Below are positions 46,863 to 59,274 of a stretch of DNA of 64,000 nucleotides, piece after piece. The DNA is from Owenia fusiformis (Eukaryota > Annelida > Polychaeta > Sabellida > Oweniidae). Numbering within the stretch: position 1 is the stretch's first letter; the number at the start of each line of letters is the position of its first letter. The notes under the pieces are model-generated. The model ran no database searches, was not told the origin of the DNA, and was given only the letters and a program-made list of their open reading frames with translations. The DNA lies in the NCBI GenBank assembly GCA_903813345.2, contig CAIIXF020000012.1, forward strand, positions 22,086,184 to 22,150,183, given 5' to 3'. The translations under genes and the position numbers were made by a program.

Positions 46863-49017
46863 GTGTCTCACATATTCGATCAAAACTTGCCATGCAAACA
46901 TGTTAGTCTACTTTACTGCCCCCCCCCTTGCTGTAACAAGGAACCCAAAACACATTAAAACGTAAACATAAACCAATTAGTCACTTCACTATGAAAGTGG
47001 GAGTGTTAGCAAATGTATTAGCAGAATACGCTGTGTGCATGGACTAACACAATATCAGTGGTCATGCGCATTTACTGTGTCAACTTAGTAACCCTTGCAT
47101 ATCGTGCTCACTCAAGTATTGAATAATTTTTTTATGATCTAAATGTTTGTGGTTTATAAAAAATGTGATATGTTTTAGTTAGAAATACATTAATTAAAGG
47201 GACAAAGTGCTGAAATGAAGTCTCACTTTTGATCTTCATAGTATTTCCAATGGATAAATAAGTACCTGATCTTTCATTTGACACCAAAAATAGCTCAATC
47301 AGACCACATCAGAGTTGACACTAGATCATGAAAAAATATTTTTGATCTATCAATTTATATGTGTCAAGATTTTAGCAATGCAATAGAAAGATGGCATTGT
47401 TGTTTGCATTGATTATCCATTCATTTTTGATAGGATTTTTATGAGCATACGCCATCTTTTAATCCAAGAGTTATTTAAAACATACATTTTTTGAAAAGTG
47501 GTAATTCACTTTTTTCAATCTCTGAACTTCAAATGCCGTTTTCTATGCGAATAATTTTTTTTTCACTTCAGTATTATCCCAAATTAAAGTTTTTATCATA
47601 TTTGATTGACTGTGTGAGTGACATGTCTCAAATAATATTTTGTCCTTTTTCCTTCAAAAATAGGCGCATTGCCTGTTTAATATATTCATTCAAAAAGCAC
47701 TAGAATGCGGGAAGAAAGATCAATGGTGCCAAAATGCAGACAGAATTTCCGTAAGGGTTTCAAACATATCTGGACACAATCATACATGTACTTCATGTGT
47801 ACTGTTATTTTTAGTGCTGTATTTATAGATATAATGTCACATATTAAAATCATATTTTCCAGCAATGACTTCAAATTCGGAACCACACCCATATCACATT
47901 TTCTTCAATAACTTCAAACATGTGTAAACATTCACCATGTGCATATAAATTCAGATTTCACGAGTTCTTTCCTATTCGAGTACCTCATACACCCCTGCAT
48001 GGATTTGAGTTGGATTCGCTTTTTATACGTGAGCCGTACACATCGCAAACGCTGATTGGATAAAGATTGCGAGAATCTTTAAAGCATGATCACAAAGGAG
48101 TGGTATCGTTATAGAGAACTTTTTGAACACACGTTTCTCTTAAACCAGTCATAAAAAAATCTGAAAATTTAACACATCGTCAGTTTAATTGTCATCTTTT
48201 GAATGGTAACAATATAATTTGAAAAAATATATTTATACTTTCATCTATATTGTTTTAGAAAACACATCAAACTCTTTTTTTTGTTCTTGGTATCATGTTT
48301 CCAGAGTGACAATGAAACATCTTTCCGAACCTCATTGGAACAAAACGACATAAACACAACGTGTTTAGGTCTCTCAATATTGGAGAGGTTAAGCTACCGT
48401 ATAAAATCCAAAACGCAACTTAAACGTATCAATCGGCCCTATACAAATACATGTAGAGTTCACACATAAATAGCCGTTCAGCTCTAGTGTTTGTTTAGAC
48501 TACACCATAGCTTGTAATGATTACATAGTATCCCATTGATGAAGTTCAATAGCTGGTTTTCTAATACATATTTTAAACGAGCTCGTTTCGTAAGATTATT
48601 GGAGTTAAATCATGCGTAACATACATCATCTTCTTCAGAAAGAATTATACTCTGCATCGAAATCAAAATTGCAAGGATTGTATTCAACAGACATGAGTAT
48701 AATGATTCCTGTTGATAGCAACGTGAAATTTAATAATCTCCCGTTCTCACAAGACAAAATCGTATGAAATAACTTGCGATAAGCTAGTTATTAAGCTTGT
48801 TATTATGGTCTTACTAGTGGTTATTATTGAGTAATGGTACAGGTATTCGATATGGTATTGCAGCTTACACTTAAGTAATGGTACACGTATCCTTGGATTT
48901 TAGGCCCGAATACCGAGGTTTATTTTTTTAATTATCGTGTGTTATTATTTTGTGTTAATATTAGTTAACCATCTAACTATTGGCATGATATGATAACCTT
49001 GTTATATTAATATAGCG
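46863..49017. other. Intergenic, repeat-derived
   Basis: Starts beside a C-homopolymer at 46,920. Contains a left end of the GGTATCGATATGG family (48,101-48,180, drifted) followed by sequence shared with 18.1-18.3 kb (for example CACAACGTGTTTAGGTCTCT at 48,354). Short frames around 47.5-47.9 kb overlap on both strands and look accidental. Confidence 0.45.
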
Positions 49018-49259
49018 CATAGGCGTAGCCAGGGGGATGGGATGTGTGCGATCGCACCCCTCCCCCTCCATAACCAATGAAAATAGAACCATTAGATAGA
49101 AGAAAAAAGTCTTAAAATGCTTTTTATTTGAACCTTCTAGCTCGATTTTGAACGAAGTTGCACCAATTTTTGTAAAATTCAAAACAAATCTTCAAAAACA
49201 TTTTTTATGCCACGATCGCACCCCCCCCTCCCCCCGACTGAAAGCTGGCTACGCCACTG
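49018..49259. mobile_element. hAT-like MITE, about 240 bp
   Basis: Ends CATAGGCGTAGCCAG and CTGGCTACGCCACTG, with the GTGCGATCGCACCCC body and internal AAGTTGCACCAATTTT shared with the copies at 15.9, 58.4 and 59.0 kb. No convincing 8-bp target duplication is left. Confidence 0.7.
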
Positions 49260-51052
49260 TAACGTGTAATCAATACGCTACATTTTGTATGTTCAATTTG
49301 TATACTAAAAACTGTTATTAATCCACAAATTTAGACGAAGACAAGATAAAAATTCGAATCAAGAATGAAAAGGTGTCTAAGTAAATAAATCTTAAGGGTA
49401 ATGCATATTTGAATTAAATAGAGGCGGGTTAATTTATATTGTGCTATGAATTACGCTATTATTCAAAATTGCAGCTAAGATGCCTGTTTTATGATACCCT
49501 GCGTGCAGAGTCTAGTTAAACTACACTAAGACGAAGCTCTCTTTTAAGAAGTGAAGTCAAACGAATGCAAAGGGTAGTTTTATGAAAAATATCACGGAAG
49601 ATGTATTCTAGATATCAGTAGTATTCTCAGAAATTTATTATCCGAAACGGATAACATCTGGCCACTCAGACAAACAATCGCAGACATAGGCTAAGCTTGT
49701 TTATTTAACAGTTAGATTTGTTGACTTACCGATCCATATTTCAATCTCCGGGAAGACGTTCTTTTCACTTTGTATTTGCGTGCAGTGTAATATAAGTTGA
49801 TACTTTTGTTCAAAAATGTACTTTTAATGGCCATTTTATGCCTTTTATTTTCAAATTATGTTTTGTTTTGATGTCAGTGTGAAAAGTCAAGAAACGTCAA
49901 CCCCGACTTTTAATTAAAAAATGTTGGTTAATCACTTATGGCAAATCACAAGGTTGATGATGTCAACGGACCATGATCGTGGAAGGCTATCAATATCAGG
50001 TGTATATCGCATAGAAAATAAATATAGCTAATTTTTCGCACTGATATGATGATGACTATTCTGGCGAATCGGGTAGATATTTCTCAGTTTTTTCCGATAA
50101 TAAAACTATTCATTTCTATCAATTTTACAAACGGGGTCCTTTGAATGCACATTAAAACTATAAAAGCATTTATTGGGCGTACATACTCGTTCTGTCATGT
50201 TACTTACATTTCATTTGCAAGTTGTCCACATATTAATCCGGCGTTTTGTTTAATCAAATTTCCCGCCCCTTGAGGTTCCGACTGTAAAACTTAATATTTA
50301 ATACTAACCAATGCATCAGTTAATATTTTCAGAATACAAAGTTTCCATTTTTATTTCTCTGATAGATAAAGTCTCATGAATCTGTTCGTGTATTAAAGAG
50401 TATGCTTTTATAATGCCGTGGTCACATTTGCTCAGATTTTCAGCACCGGCGCCCGGCCGATGAGTATTTTGTTCAAAATTGAATTCAATTCTGAACAAAA
50501 TACTCAATCGGCCGGGCGCCGTAATGAAAATCGGAGCAAATGTTACCAAGTCATAACTGATGAAAAATCAAATGAGAACATGAACATGGATAATAGGGGC
50601 ACTATTACGCTGCGTGCAGAGTCTAATTATAAACTACGTGAAGACGAAACTCTCATCTAAGAAGTGAAGTTGAACAAATGCAAAGGGTAGGGTACTATAG
50701 AAGGGGATCATATAAAAGCACGATCTATTTCACAACGCCTTTAACTTTTGTTCTTCAACTGTTGCCCTTTGTGCATTTCAAAAATAAAATACCTTAATCT
50801 GATTTGTTCCACCTTTCTTTTCGCTCAGTTCTGCAATATAATGTCCATATTTTGTTTAGGATTATGTCATTTGCGAAATAGCTGTAAGACATTATGAGAA
50901 TGAATATGGGAGTTTCCACGATAATGTTGTTCACATGATTTTATACACATACCTGCACAACAATCGGAGACAGAAGTCTTAATATTGTCCAACAAAAAAA
51001 TAAGAATCTAACATTTAATGATAACAAAAGGATTAATTGCTTAGTTCTCTTT
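49260..51052. repeat. Repeat region with a 130-bp palindrome
   Basis: A block starting GCGTGCAGAGTCTA occurs at about 49,500-49,580 and again at about 50,611-50,690. Between them, 50,419-50,548 is a palindrome with roughly 60-bp arms: TGGTCACATTTGCTC, GGCGCCCGGCCGATTGAG-like blocks and a centre ATTGAATTCAAT. 50,880-51,052 belongs to a dispersed repeat that is also found at 56.65 and 60.6 kb. Confidence 0.65.
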
Positions 51053-52292
51053 TAGGTCAGCAGCTGAGCAAATTTTAAAAAATAAGTTTGTCCCCTAAGT
51101 TTCTCACTGGATTCATGTAGAGCAAGGTCTTGGGCTTATTTTGAGCTTGGGTTCTCTGTCCTAGCCCCGGCAACGAATGTGAAAACTGGTCCTATAGGTG
51201 GCGCCCCCTACAATTCACCCCCAAACTTAAAACTAATTATTATTTTAATTCATAATTTAAACATAAAGACATCTCAAATAGCTTAAATTGATCAATGGTA
51301 CATTAAATAATGCATTAAAATTTGTTTCAATGTGTGAAAATCATAATTTATGGAGAAATAGTTGATTAACCCCTTAAAACGCCCCTATTTTAAAGGGGGT
51401 ACTTAAGTTAACTTCCGTAACTTTTGTGTTATTCAGGATTCTGGCTTAAAAATATTCCTGAATATGTATAATTATGCTGTTGAGAGACTGCAGTAACCCT
51501 ATGTTCATAGCTTCATCACTTTTTGAGAAAAAAAAATAAAACGTATTTCCATATAATTTGGTTTCGTATTATTTTCAGATAAACCATCATCTATACTTTT
51601 TAATTTACTTTCCACACCTTATATCTATGCATAGTATTGATAGCTTTCTTTCATTTTAGACCAATATAGATGACTGGAGTTCATAATAGTTCATAATAAT
51701 AAATAATAAAATAAAATTTAAGCAGAAATAATTAATTTACCCCTTAAGATGCCCCCTATTTTAAAGAGTGTGTGTGGGAGACTAAGGAAATATTTTTGAA
51801 ATTCACATGCATTGAAAGCTTATGATGTTTGGCAATGGATGTTTTAATATGCTGGTATTCATAATGGTGAGTTTAATATTAATAGCAAATGTAAACCATC
51901 CAACATTTCTGAATAAAAGCAAAATTATAAGCGATTTTACATCATGAGACAACCCCAAACCTGATATATCTCTTAGTGACCATTAAGTCCATGTTTTCAT
52001 CAAGATTCACAATCCAATAACTGAGTTTTAAATACTCTAGCATGCATTCCAAGAGGATGAACCAATGTATGGGCTTATATAATTAAAGATTCAATCTCTC
52101 CTTGCAGGTTACTTACTAACATGTAAAGTAATTAAAACAATTACTACTTAACATATATTGTTTTTTGAATTGTGCTGTTACAATGACTGAATTGTGCTGG
52201 CACAATCACGTCAACACAATCAAGAGGTACATTTATTTCTCTTTGTTTGCTTCATCAAGTGATCTGAAAGATGAGACGTAATAATGTACATA

Positions 52293-52904
52293 CAGGGTAT
52301 TTCATATCTTTGCACCCCTCCCCCCATAAACTCATACATCTAGCATTGCTACCCTATCATTTTATGTATCATATCGAAAGTTACATAGGATTGCAAAGTT
52401 TCAGAATCAAGGTGTATCGCCGAAAAAAGATACATTGTATCAAAGATTGCGGGTACGGGGTCATTTAGAGGGCTTTTCCTGGTGATTTTTTGACTCAGGT
52501 CAGTGATCTGTGCACTTTATCTCATATCCATTTTTAATGAAAGAGGTCGCACCAGGGTCCCTGGCCTCTCCATAAGCCACTGCAAGAATCCTATCTATAC
52601 ATCTTTGAGCATAACTGTCACACTCATGTGCACTGAACTCTGCCATGATGACAACTGTTTGAAATTTGCAATACAGAAACTCATTTTCCCCTTAAAAGTG
52701 TCTTCAAACTGACCAGAAATTTCCCTCGAATGACCCATACCCATATACTTTGATACGGCATTTCTTTTTTCAGGGATACCGCTGGATTCTGAAACTTTGC
52801 AATCTTATGTAACTTTCCATAAGGAGCAAAATATATATAACATGATGGTGTGGCAATATGACATGTATGAGTTTATGGGGGATGTTTACATATGAAACAC
52901 CCTG
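52293..52904. mobile_element. TA-flanked MITE nested in the foldback element, 612 bp
   Basis: CAGGGTATTTCATATCTTTG at the left and ATATGAAACACCCTG at the right are inverted matches continuing through CCCATAAACTCATACAT and AAAGTTACATAGGATTGCAA. TA lies on both sides (52,291-52,292; 52,905-52,906), as in Tc1/mariner-derived MITEs. The short frames at 52,271-52,712 are not supported as genes. Confidence 0.75.
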
Positions 52905-52912
52905 TATGCATT

Positions 52913-54325
52913 TATAAGTTAAAGTGTACAGATATAAATATTTCTCCATACAAAGAAAGATATTTACTAGTTGTGTTGAAGTGATTGTGCCAACAAAACC
53001 CAGTATATTATGTCAGCACAATACAAAAATGATAAATAGATAGCTCCAATTAGCTCTTCTATAGCCTTTGGTGATTCCCTAGAATGCCATGGAGGTGCTT
53101 TAATAGCCCCCTTTTATTCCTTAATAGCTTTGCTGATTACCAGTATACCCTGGTTGTGCTTTAATAACCCCTATTGATTCCTTAGTAGCCCTTGGGGACT
53201 ACTACTTAGAATGCTTGGGGTTGTTTTAGTAATCCTGATTGGTTCTTTAATAGCTTTAGTAATGGCCTTAGTGATAAGATCGCATGCCCTGGTTGTGCTT
53301 TAATAACCCTTATTGGTTCATCAATAGTCTAGGAAATAACCTAGTATATCCTGGTTGTGCTTTAAACATATGGTTCCTAATAGACCTTTGTGATTCCTCT
53401 GTATGCTTGGTTGTGCTTTGATTTCCCCCATTGGTTCATTTAATAGCCTTAGCAATTACCTACATGTAGTATGGCTGGTTGTGGTTTAATATCCCAAATT
53501 GGTTCCTTTTAAAGTGATAACCTAGTATCCCCTGATTGGCTCTGATTGAACTTTGATACCCACAATTGATTCCTCAGTTTGCTTAGTGACGCTTTAATAA
53601 TCCCTATTGGTTTCTAAATCTGCCCTAGTACTCCCTAATATGCCTCGCTGGTTCTTTGATAGCCACAATTGGTACTTTAATATCCATTAGTGATTCCCAA
53701 AGATGCCCTTGTTGTGCTTTTGTCACCCACATTGGTTCCATGTAGCCTCTAGCGATTCCCTAGTATACCCAGGAAGTGTTTAAATTCATATCTCTTGGAG
53801 ACCCCTAGTATGCCTTGTGGTGCTGCAGTATTCCTTCATGGTTTCCTAGATACCCTGATTGGTTCGATGGGCTTTCTCTTGAAAGCTCATGATGGTTCCA
53901 AGTAGGTCATCATGGTGTTCTGTTAGCCCCTAAAGAGCACTACAAGGCATATTAGGAAGCACTAATGGGTATTTAGAAACTAATTAAAGCTCTCTAGGTA
54001 TACTAAGGAATTGATAAGGGATATAATGAAACAAATATGGGGTATTATGGCACAACCAGTGCATATTATGATAGCACTAAGGCTAGCTATAAAATAACCA
54101 AAGAACCAAAAAAGGATGTTAAAGCACCTCTTTCAGTCTTTAGCTTACTAGGGGTTCAGTTAAGACTATTGAAAATCCAACTAGGGATATGGTATGTGTA
54201 ATGTTTTTGTATTGTGCTGACCTTATTAACTGGGTTGTGCTGGCACAATTCCTGCAACACAACCAATAAATACCTTTCTTTGTTTATGGAGAAATATTAA
54301 TGCATGTACACTTTAACAAATATAT
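52913..54325. repeat. Inner inverted repeat with a two-direction tandem array
   Basis: A 120-bp block at 52,913-53,035 returns inverted at 54,203-54,325 (TTTCTTTGTATGGAGAAATA type; TTGTGCTGGCACAATTCCTG). Between them is an array of degenerate units of about 60-75 bp reading roughly CCTGGTTGTGCTTTAATAAC, then CCTATTGGTTCCTTAATAGC, then a GATTCCCTAGTATG block, across 53,040-53,930. From about 53,940 to 54,190 units read in the opposite sense (TTAAAGCACCTC, CACAACCAGTGC). A further copy of the flanking block lies at about 52,150-52,260. Confidence 0.75.
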
Positions 54326-55127
54326 ATATTATTTCTCGTCTTCCTGACCAATAGATACAAAGATACAACATACGAAGAAAAATACTTTCTGCTGGTTGTG
54401 TTATGATGATTCTTCAAAAAACATACATGCAGTATCACAGTGACATCAGATTAATAAGTTCATGCATTACTTACAACACTTTCTAAAAGCTTGATTAGAT
54501 GGTAATTACAGTTACCACTTCCCTTGCACTTACAAAACATGCAACAATTCATTTTGTTCAGTTCACATAATCTGTTTTGTACCACACTTACTATAATAAA
54601 TTAGATGGAAGTAGAAATAATCTTGATTTGCGCCATTAAAAATTAAAAATTCAATCAAAGTGATATCATATTTGAAATCTACATGTAAAATTACATCTAG
54701 GAATGTGTTTTTGCAACTTTGAAAATTTAATTTTCTTTGAAAATGCAATTTCTAGGTTGAAGAGATTCTCCATAGACCCCATGTTAATAAAATCACAAGA
54801 AGTGAAATATCTTTGCTTGTATTGGACAGATAATATTTTCTTTTACTGGGCATATTTTTTAATTTGTACTGTATATAACTATCAGATACATAAGGTGATA
54901 TGAAAATTGAAACACTAAAGCTGATGAATATTCAAGTTTAGGGGAACTTTCTAATACCCTGCCATGTTCGGCCCCGAATTAGCCTCCTGGCGGTGAAACT
55001 GGTAACTGTCTATTCGCATCTGGTTTATTACATTGTAAAATCAGATCATCAGGTGATATACAGAATATCCTTTGTATCAAGATCATTTTCAAGAACGAAG
55101 CCATATTCCAATGGGTCAAGCTGAGTA

Positions 55128-55275
55128 TTTGATAAAGTCAGATACCGTTGTCACAAATGGCGGACATAACTGTCGCTTCAACTCTTTAATCACTTGGTCC
55201 TCGTTTCTCATGGGATTTTATCATCACTAATTCTGTGCATGTATTAGCTCATGTGATGATGTATTATATGAAATC
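55128..55275 (+). repeat. Dispersed repeat shared with 32,560-32,715
   Basis: TACCGTTGTCACAAATGGCG, ACTCTTTAATCA and CACTAATTCTGTGCATGTAT match the 32.6-kb copy in the same orientation with moderate divergence. Confidence 0.6.
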
Positions 55276-56654
55276 CAAATTTCTATCAAATGGGGTCGTG
55301 AATCGCCACAATATATCTTCTTCAATATCGTCAATGACAACAGAATCTGAATTTGAGATAATTTACAAAGACAACAGCATATAGTAAAAAATTATTTATT
55401 TATTTAGGAGCAAAGGTTAACTATTAAGTCTCCCACACACACAAGTCTTCAAATTCAAGGATATTTTCAAGCCTAAATCTTGAACGAAACATAAGTTACA
55501 GTGAATTATAGAAGCTATAGTATATGTATCCCTATATAAGGGGTGTTTTAAGAGGTAAATCAATAATTTCTGCTTAAATTTTTTATTATTATTTATTTTA
55601 AGTGAACTACAGTCATCTATATTGGTCTAAAATGAAAGAAAAGTATTAATACTATGCATGGGTATAAGATGTGGAAAGTAAATTAAAAAGTATAGATGAT
55701 GGTTTATCTGAAAATAATACAAATCCAAATTATATGGAAATACGTTTTATTTTTTTCTCAAAAAGTTATAAAGCTACGAACATAGGGTTACTGCAGTCTC
55801 TTAACACCATAATTGTACATATTCAGGAATATTTTTAAGCCCAAATCCTGAATAACACAAAAGTTACGGAAGTTAACTTAAGTATCCCCTTTAAAATAGG
55901 GGGCGTTTTAAGGGGTTAATCAACTATTTCTTCATAAATTATGATTTTCAAACATTGAAAAAAATTTTAATGCATAATTTAATGTACCATTGATCAATTT
56001 AAGCTATTGGAGATGACTTTATGTTTCAATTATGAAAATAATAATTAGTTTTAAGTTTGGGGGTGAATTGTAGGGGGCGCCACCTATAGGACCATTTTTC
56101 ACATTCGTTGCCGGGGCTAGGACAGAGAACCCAAGCTCAAAATAAGCCCAAGACCTTGCTCTACATGAATCCAGTGAGAAACTTAGGGGACAAACTTATT
56201 TTTTTAAATTTGCTCAGCTGCTGACCTATTTGTTTTAGTCTTTGTTTTCTTAAATGCGGAAGTGTACCAACATCACCTAGATTACATAAGAGATCATCTA
56301 ACAGTCTAAAATTGCTTTTAATTGCAAGTTAATGCATTCCGACCAAAATTTGTATACCTGTAATTTGGGGGGGGGGGCGATGTTACATCACATAACTACA
56401 ACGTTCATATAGAAATATACAATTTAAGCATGTCCGTATAAAAGCTTAAATTATAAAAACTCATTTCAAAGTTATTCTGTTCATGGAAGCGTCAAGTTAT
56501 GAAAAACAATGCTAAACACTCAAACAAATCGACTTGATTACCTTTGAAAACTTCTTGAGAGGAAATGGACAAATGTATTTTTCTAACTCATTAGAACGTC
56601 TGTCTGATTGAAATACTATTTTTTAAATACAAACATAAATGATTTAATCTTGGT

Positions 56655-56820
56655 CAGAAGTCTGAACATTGTCCAACAAAGTAATAAGAATCTAACATTT
56701 AATGATTACAAAAGGATTAATTGCTGTATAGTCTTTGTTTTTCTAACGGCGGAAGTGTACCAACATCACCTTGATTACAGAAGAGATCATCTAACAGTCT
56801 AAAATTGCTTTTAATTCCCG
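56655..56820 (+). repeat. Empty-site paralogue of the foldback insertion (copy 2)
   Basis: 56,655-56,724 matches the left flank of the foldback element (50,970-51,043), and 56,730-56,820 matches its right flank (56,236-56,325), joined without the element: AAAGGATTAATTGCTGTATA then GTCTTTG. The shared right part includes GCGGAAGTGTACCAACATCA. Confidence 0.8.
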
Positions 56821-57484
56821 GGTTTTAATTACATTTTATGTATAGACTTTTTTGCCTCTATTCTCATTTTTAAACCTGTTTCTGTTTGCTTATTTAACAA
56901 TTGTGATAAATTATTCAGTTAGTGTCGAAATCAAAACAATTTTCTACATTATAGTCCCCTCCTCTTGCACTGACTAAATATTAAAATAAGCCAGTCTGAT
57001 TTCGAATTTACAAATCCTGTAAAAGTAGCTTCAAACCGCCTTTTAATCAGAGAAAACAATAAGTTAATTCATCTGATTGCGAAAATACGAATCAACCTGA
57101 TTATCTGATCTCCATGTTATTTGATTCGTGCATTATCTACAAGTCAGTCGGGCAAGGGTGAAATTATTTCATTTGAAAACAGAAATAAATATCAGAACCC
57201 CTCTAGCATAACTATTCGGAAGAAATTCATACAAAAAATAAGGTACACAACTGATGAAGGGTCGCACACAATGCACGCACCCCTCTCCTCCTCCTCCGTG
57301 TTTGCCCACACACGACCATATTTGACAATTTTTCTAAAAGCGTTTTCCCTGGGTATATAGGTGTCCCGGTTGCCAGAAGTCGCACAGCTTGGGAGTCAGG
57401 GTATCCTGATCCATGCCTCAACGCCTGACGGGTCTGATATTATGAGGTGGCGCAAGAATTATTAGGGGGCGGGGTAAACATGAA

Positions 57485-57545
57485 AGTTGCCAAAATATCC
57501 ATAGGCGTAGCCAGGAGGGGGGGGGGGGGGGTGCGATGGGTGTGA
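57485..57545. repeat. Solo hAT-like end with a poly-G tract
   Basis: CATAGGCGTAGCCAGGAGGG is followed by a run of G and TGCGATGGG. No paired right end lies nearby. Confidence 0.5.
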
Positions 57546-57598
57546 TAACAATAAGCTTTATATATGCTTTAATGTTTTATTTATCATGATGCTTTTAT

Positions 57599-57755
57599 CA
57601 CTGCGTCAAATGTGAAATTCCAAGCAATTTCTAGACGTGCAAAGATAGTCTAGGAACTCCGCGTATCTAGAGATTCCAAGACGTGTCAAGAGGTGCAAAG
57701 ACCTCGCGTGTAAAGAGCGTGTCAAGAGTTTTGATATCTCTTTGCACAGCCTTAT
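57599..57755. mobile_element. MITE built of CGTGTCAAGAG-type short repeats, copy 1
   Basis: Starts CACTGCGTCAAATGTGAAAT and contains repeated GTGTCAAGAG, GTGCAAAGA and GTGTAAAGAG units separated by TTTCTAGACGTG. The left end is the inverted complement of the right end of the 62.2-kb copy. Confidence 0.65.
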
Positions 57756-57968
57756 CAAAACAAACAGTATAATTAGACCGGCCACATGTTGTTATGCCCT
57801 ATAGTCGCATATAAAAGTTAAAACTCTTAGAGAATAATCCCTTGTCATTGAAAATGATACCGAGACCCTCATACTTCTCCCGGGATACTTCTCTTTAAAC
57901 CAGACTCGATATTTGGAATACACTCTCTGTATAAAACACATTATTTAAACCCTCAAAATGAATATATT

Positions 57969-58146
57969 CAGGCCCGTAGCCTCCCCCCCCCCGGCCAAAA
58001 AATCTTTCAAATCATGCAGTTTTCACCATTCTGAGCACTTTTTTAAGTGATTCTGGCTAATTTTGGACCAAAATTGTCACAAGTGAACCACTTCTGGAAT
58101 TTTTCAAAAAGTGAATCCCCCTTGGCAACTCCTGGCTACAGGCCTG
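57969..58146. mobile_element. hAT-like MITE, 178 bp
   Basis: CAGGCCCGTAGCC at the left and GGCTACAGGCCTG at the right are inverted complements with one mismatch. The interior (TTCAAAAAGTGAATCCCCCT and similar) also shows partial symmetry. Target duplication is not evident. Confidence 0.65.
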
Positions 58147-58353
58147 ATACTCTTTGGTGTAAAATAAAGGTAATTTTGCTTAGCGCCTGTTTCGAGATTC
58201 GCAAAATTAAACCCTGATTCAATCCATTCCTAGCAGAACACCAAACGCTGAAAAAAGGACACATCGTGAAAGGAAACAAAAATATTATTTTCAAAGTGCC
58301 GAAACAAACATGTCTTATTGTATTCTATGGCTATATCAATTGAATACATGTTA

Positions 58354-58621
58354 CAGGGACGTAGCCAGCCTTCAGTCAGGGTGGTGCGATCGTCAAAAAA
58401 TCGGTTTTCAGTCGGGGGGATGCGATTGTGGCATATAAACAAGCCAAAAATTAAGATTTATCTTGATTTTTACAAAAATTGATGCAAATTCCTTCAAAAT
58501 TGAACTAGAAGTTTCAAATGAAAGCCATTCAAAGCTCCTTTCTTCTTCCTTCTCTATTGGTTAAGCGGGGGGGTGCGATCATTCACGAATCGCACCCCCC
58601 CCCCCCCTGGTTACGCCTATG
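58354..58621. mobile_element. hAT-like MITE, 268 bp
   Basis: CAGGGACGTAGCCAG at the left and CTGGTTACGCCTATG at the right, with TGTTA on both flanks. Body motifs TCAGTCAGGG, GTGCGATCG and TTCAAATGAAAGCC are shared with the 15.9- and 49.0-kb copies. Confidence 0.7.
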
Positions 58622-58998
58622 TGTTAAAACTTTACACAATATCAATATTTAAAACTGTATCTTGTAAGTGGCTTATTAATGATCAGATCAATCACTAAGA
58701 ACCCCTCTTATCTGCCGTTTGCGTTTGGAAGGATAAAGACAAAGGGGACGCGGCTACATGTATATCGCGATAGCGTGAAATCTTTATGACATATCCCTTC
58801 ACCAGGGCCTACACCAATAATCTTCACACCACTTATTAAAGGATGCATGCATCAAGGGGTAGACATCATTCAAAGGACATAAACATGACCGGGTCGGTCA
58901 GGGGAAGGTTTGCATACGATGCAATTTGTACATGCAAGCTCATTTTTCACATATAAATTAATAAAGTCGATTCCTTTGGAATACGTTATTGGGTTTAT

Positions 58999-59266
58999 AA
59001 GCGTAACGAGGAGAAGCGATGTGTTCGCACCCCCTCCTACAAGCAATAAAAGGTACCATAAGGTAGAGGAAGAAAAGAGCATTAAATTGATTTTTTGTTT
59101 GAAGCTTCTAGCTCAGGTTTGAAGGAAGTTGCATCATTTTCGTAAAAATTCAAAACAAATATTTTTTGCCTCATTTATGTCACGATCGCACCCCCCGACT
59201 GAAAACCTAAAATATTTTGGTGATTGCATCTCCCCTCCCCCCGACTGAAAGCTGGCTACGGCCCTG
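58999..59266. mobile_element. hAT-like MITE with a 7-of-8 matching target duplication
   Basis: Left end AAGCGTAACGAGG, right end CTGGCTACGGCCCTG. GGGTTTAT at 58,991-58,998 and GGGTTTAA at 59,267-59,274 look like an 8-bp duplication with one change, as expected for hAT elements. Confidence 0.7.
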
Positions 59267-59274
59267 GGGTTTAA

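Larger units (their letters stand above)
51053..56228. mobile_element. Large foldback element, 5.2 kb, with roughly 740-800-bp inverted ends
   Basis: Left end TAGGTCAGCAGCTGAGCAAA and right end TTTGCTCAGCTGCTGACCTA. The left arm (51,053 to about 51,790) is mirrored by the right arm (about 55,430-56,228), including GGCGCCCCCTACAATTCACC and CAGATAAACCATCATCTATA. The right arm keeps about 90-100 bp missing from the left arm beside GTGTGTGTGGGAGACT. Inside each arm a block with ACCCCTTAAAACGCCCCTA occurs twice, so the arms contain their own duplication. The interior has no transposase frame, only repeats. This resembles Foldback/Galileo-type elements in form (long inverted ends with internal repeats); the superfamily is inference. 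Two related loci without the element confirm the boundaries. Confidence 0.8.
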
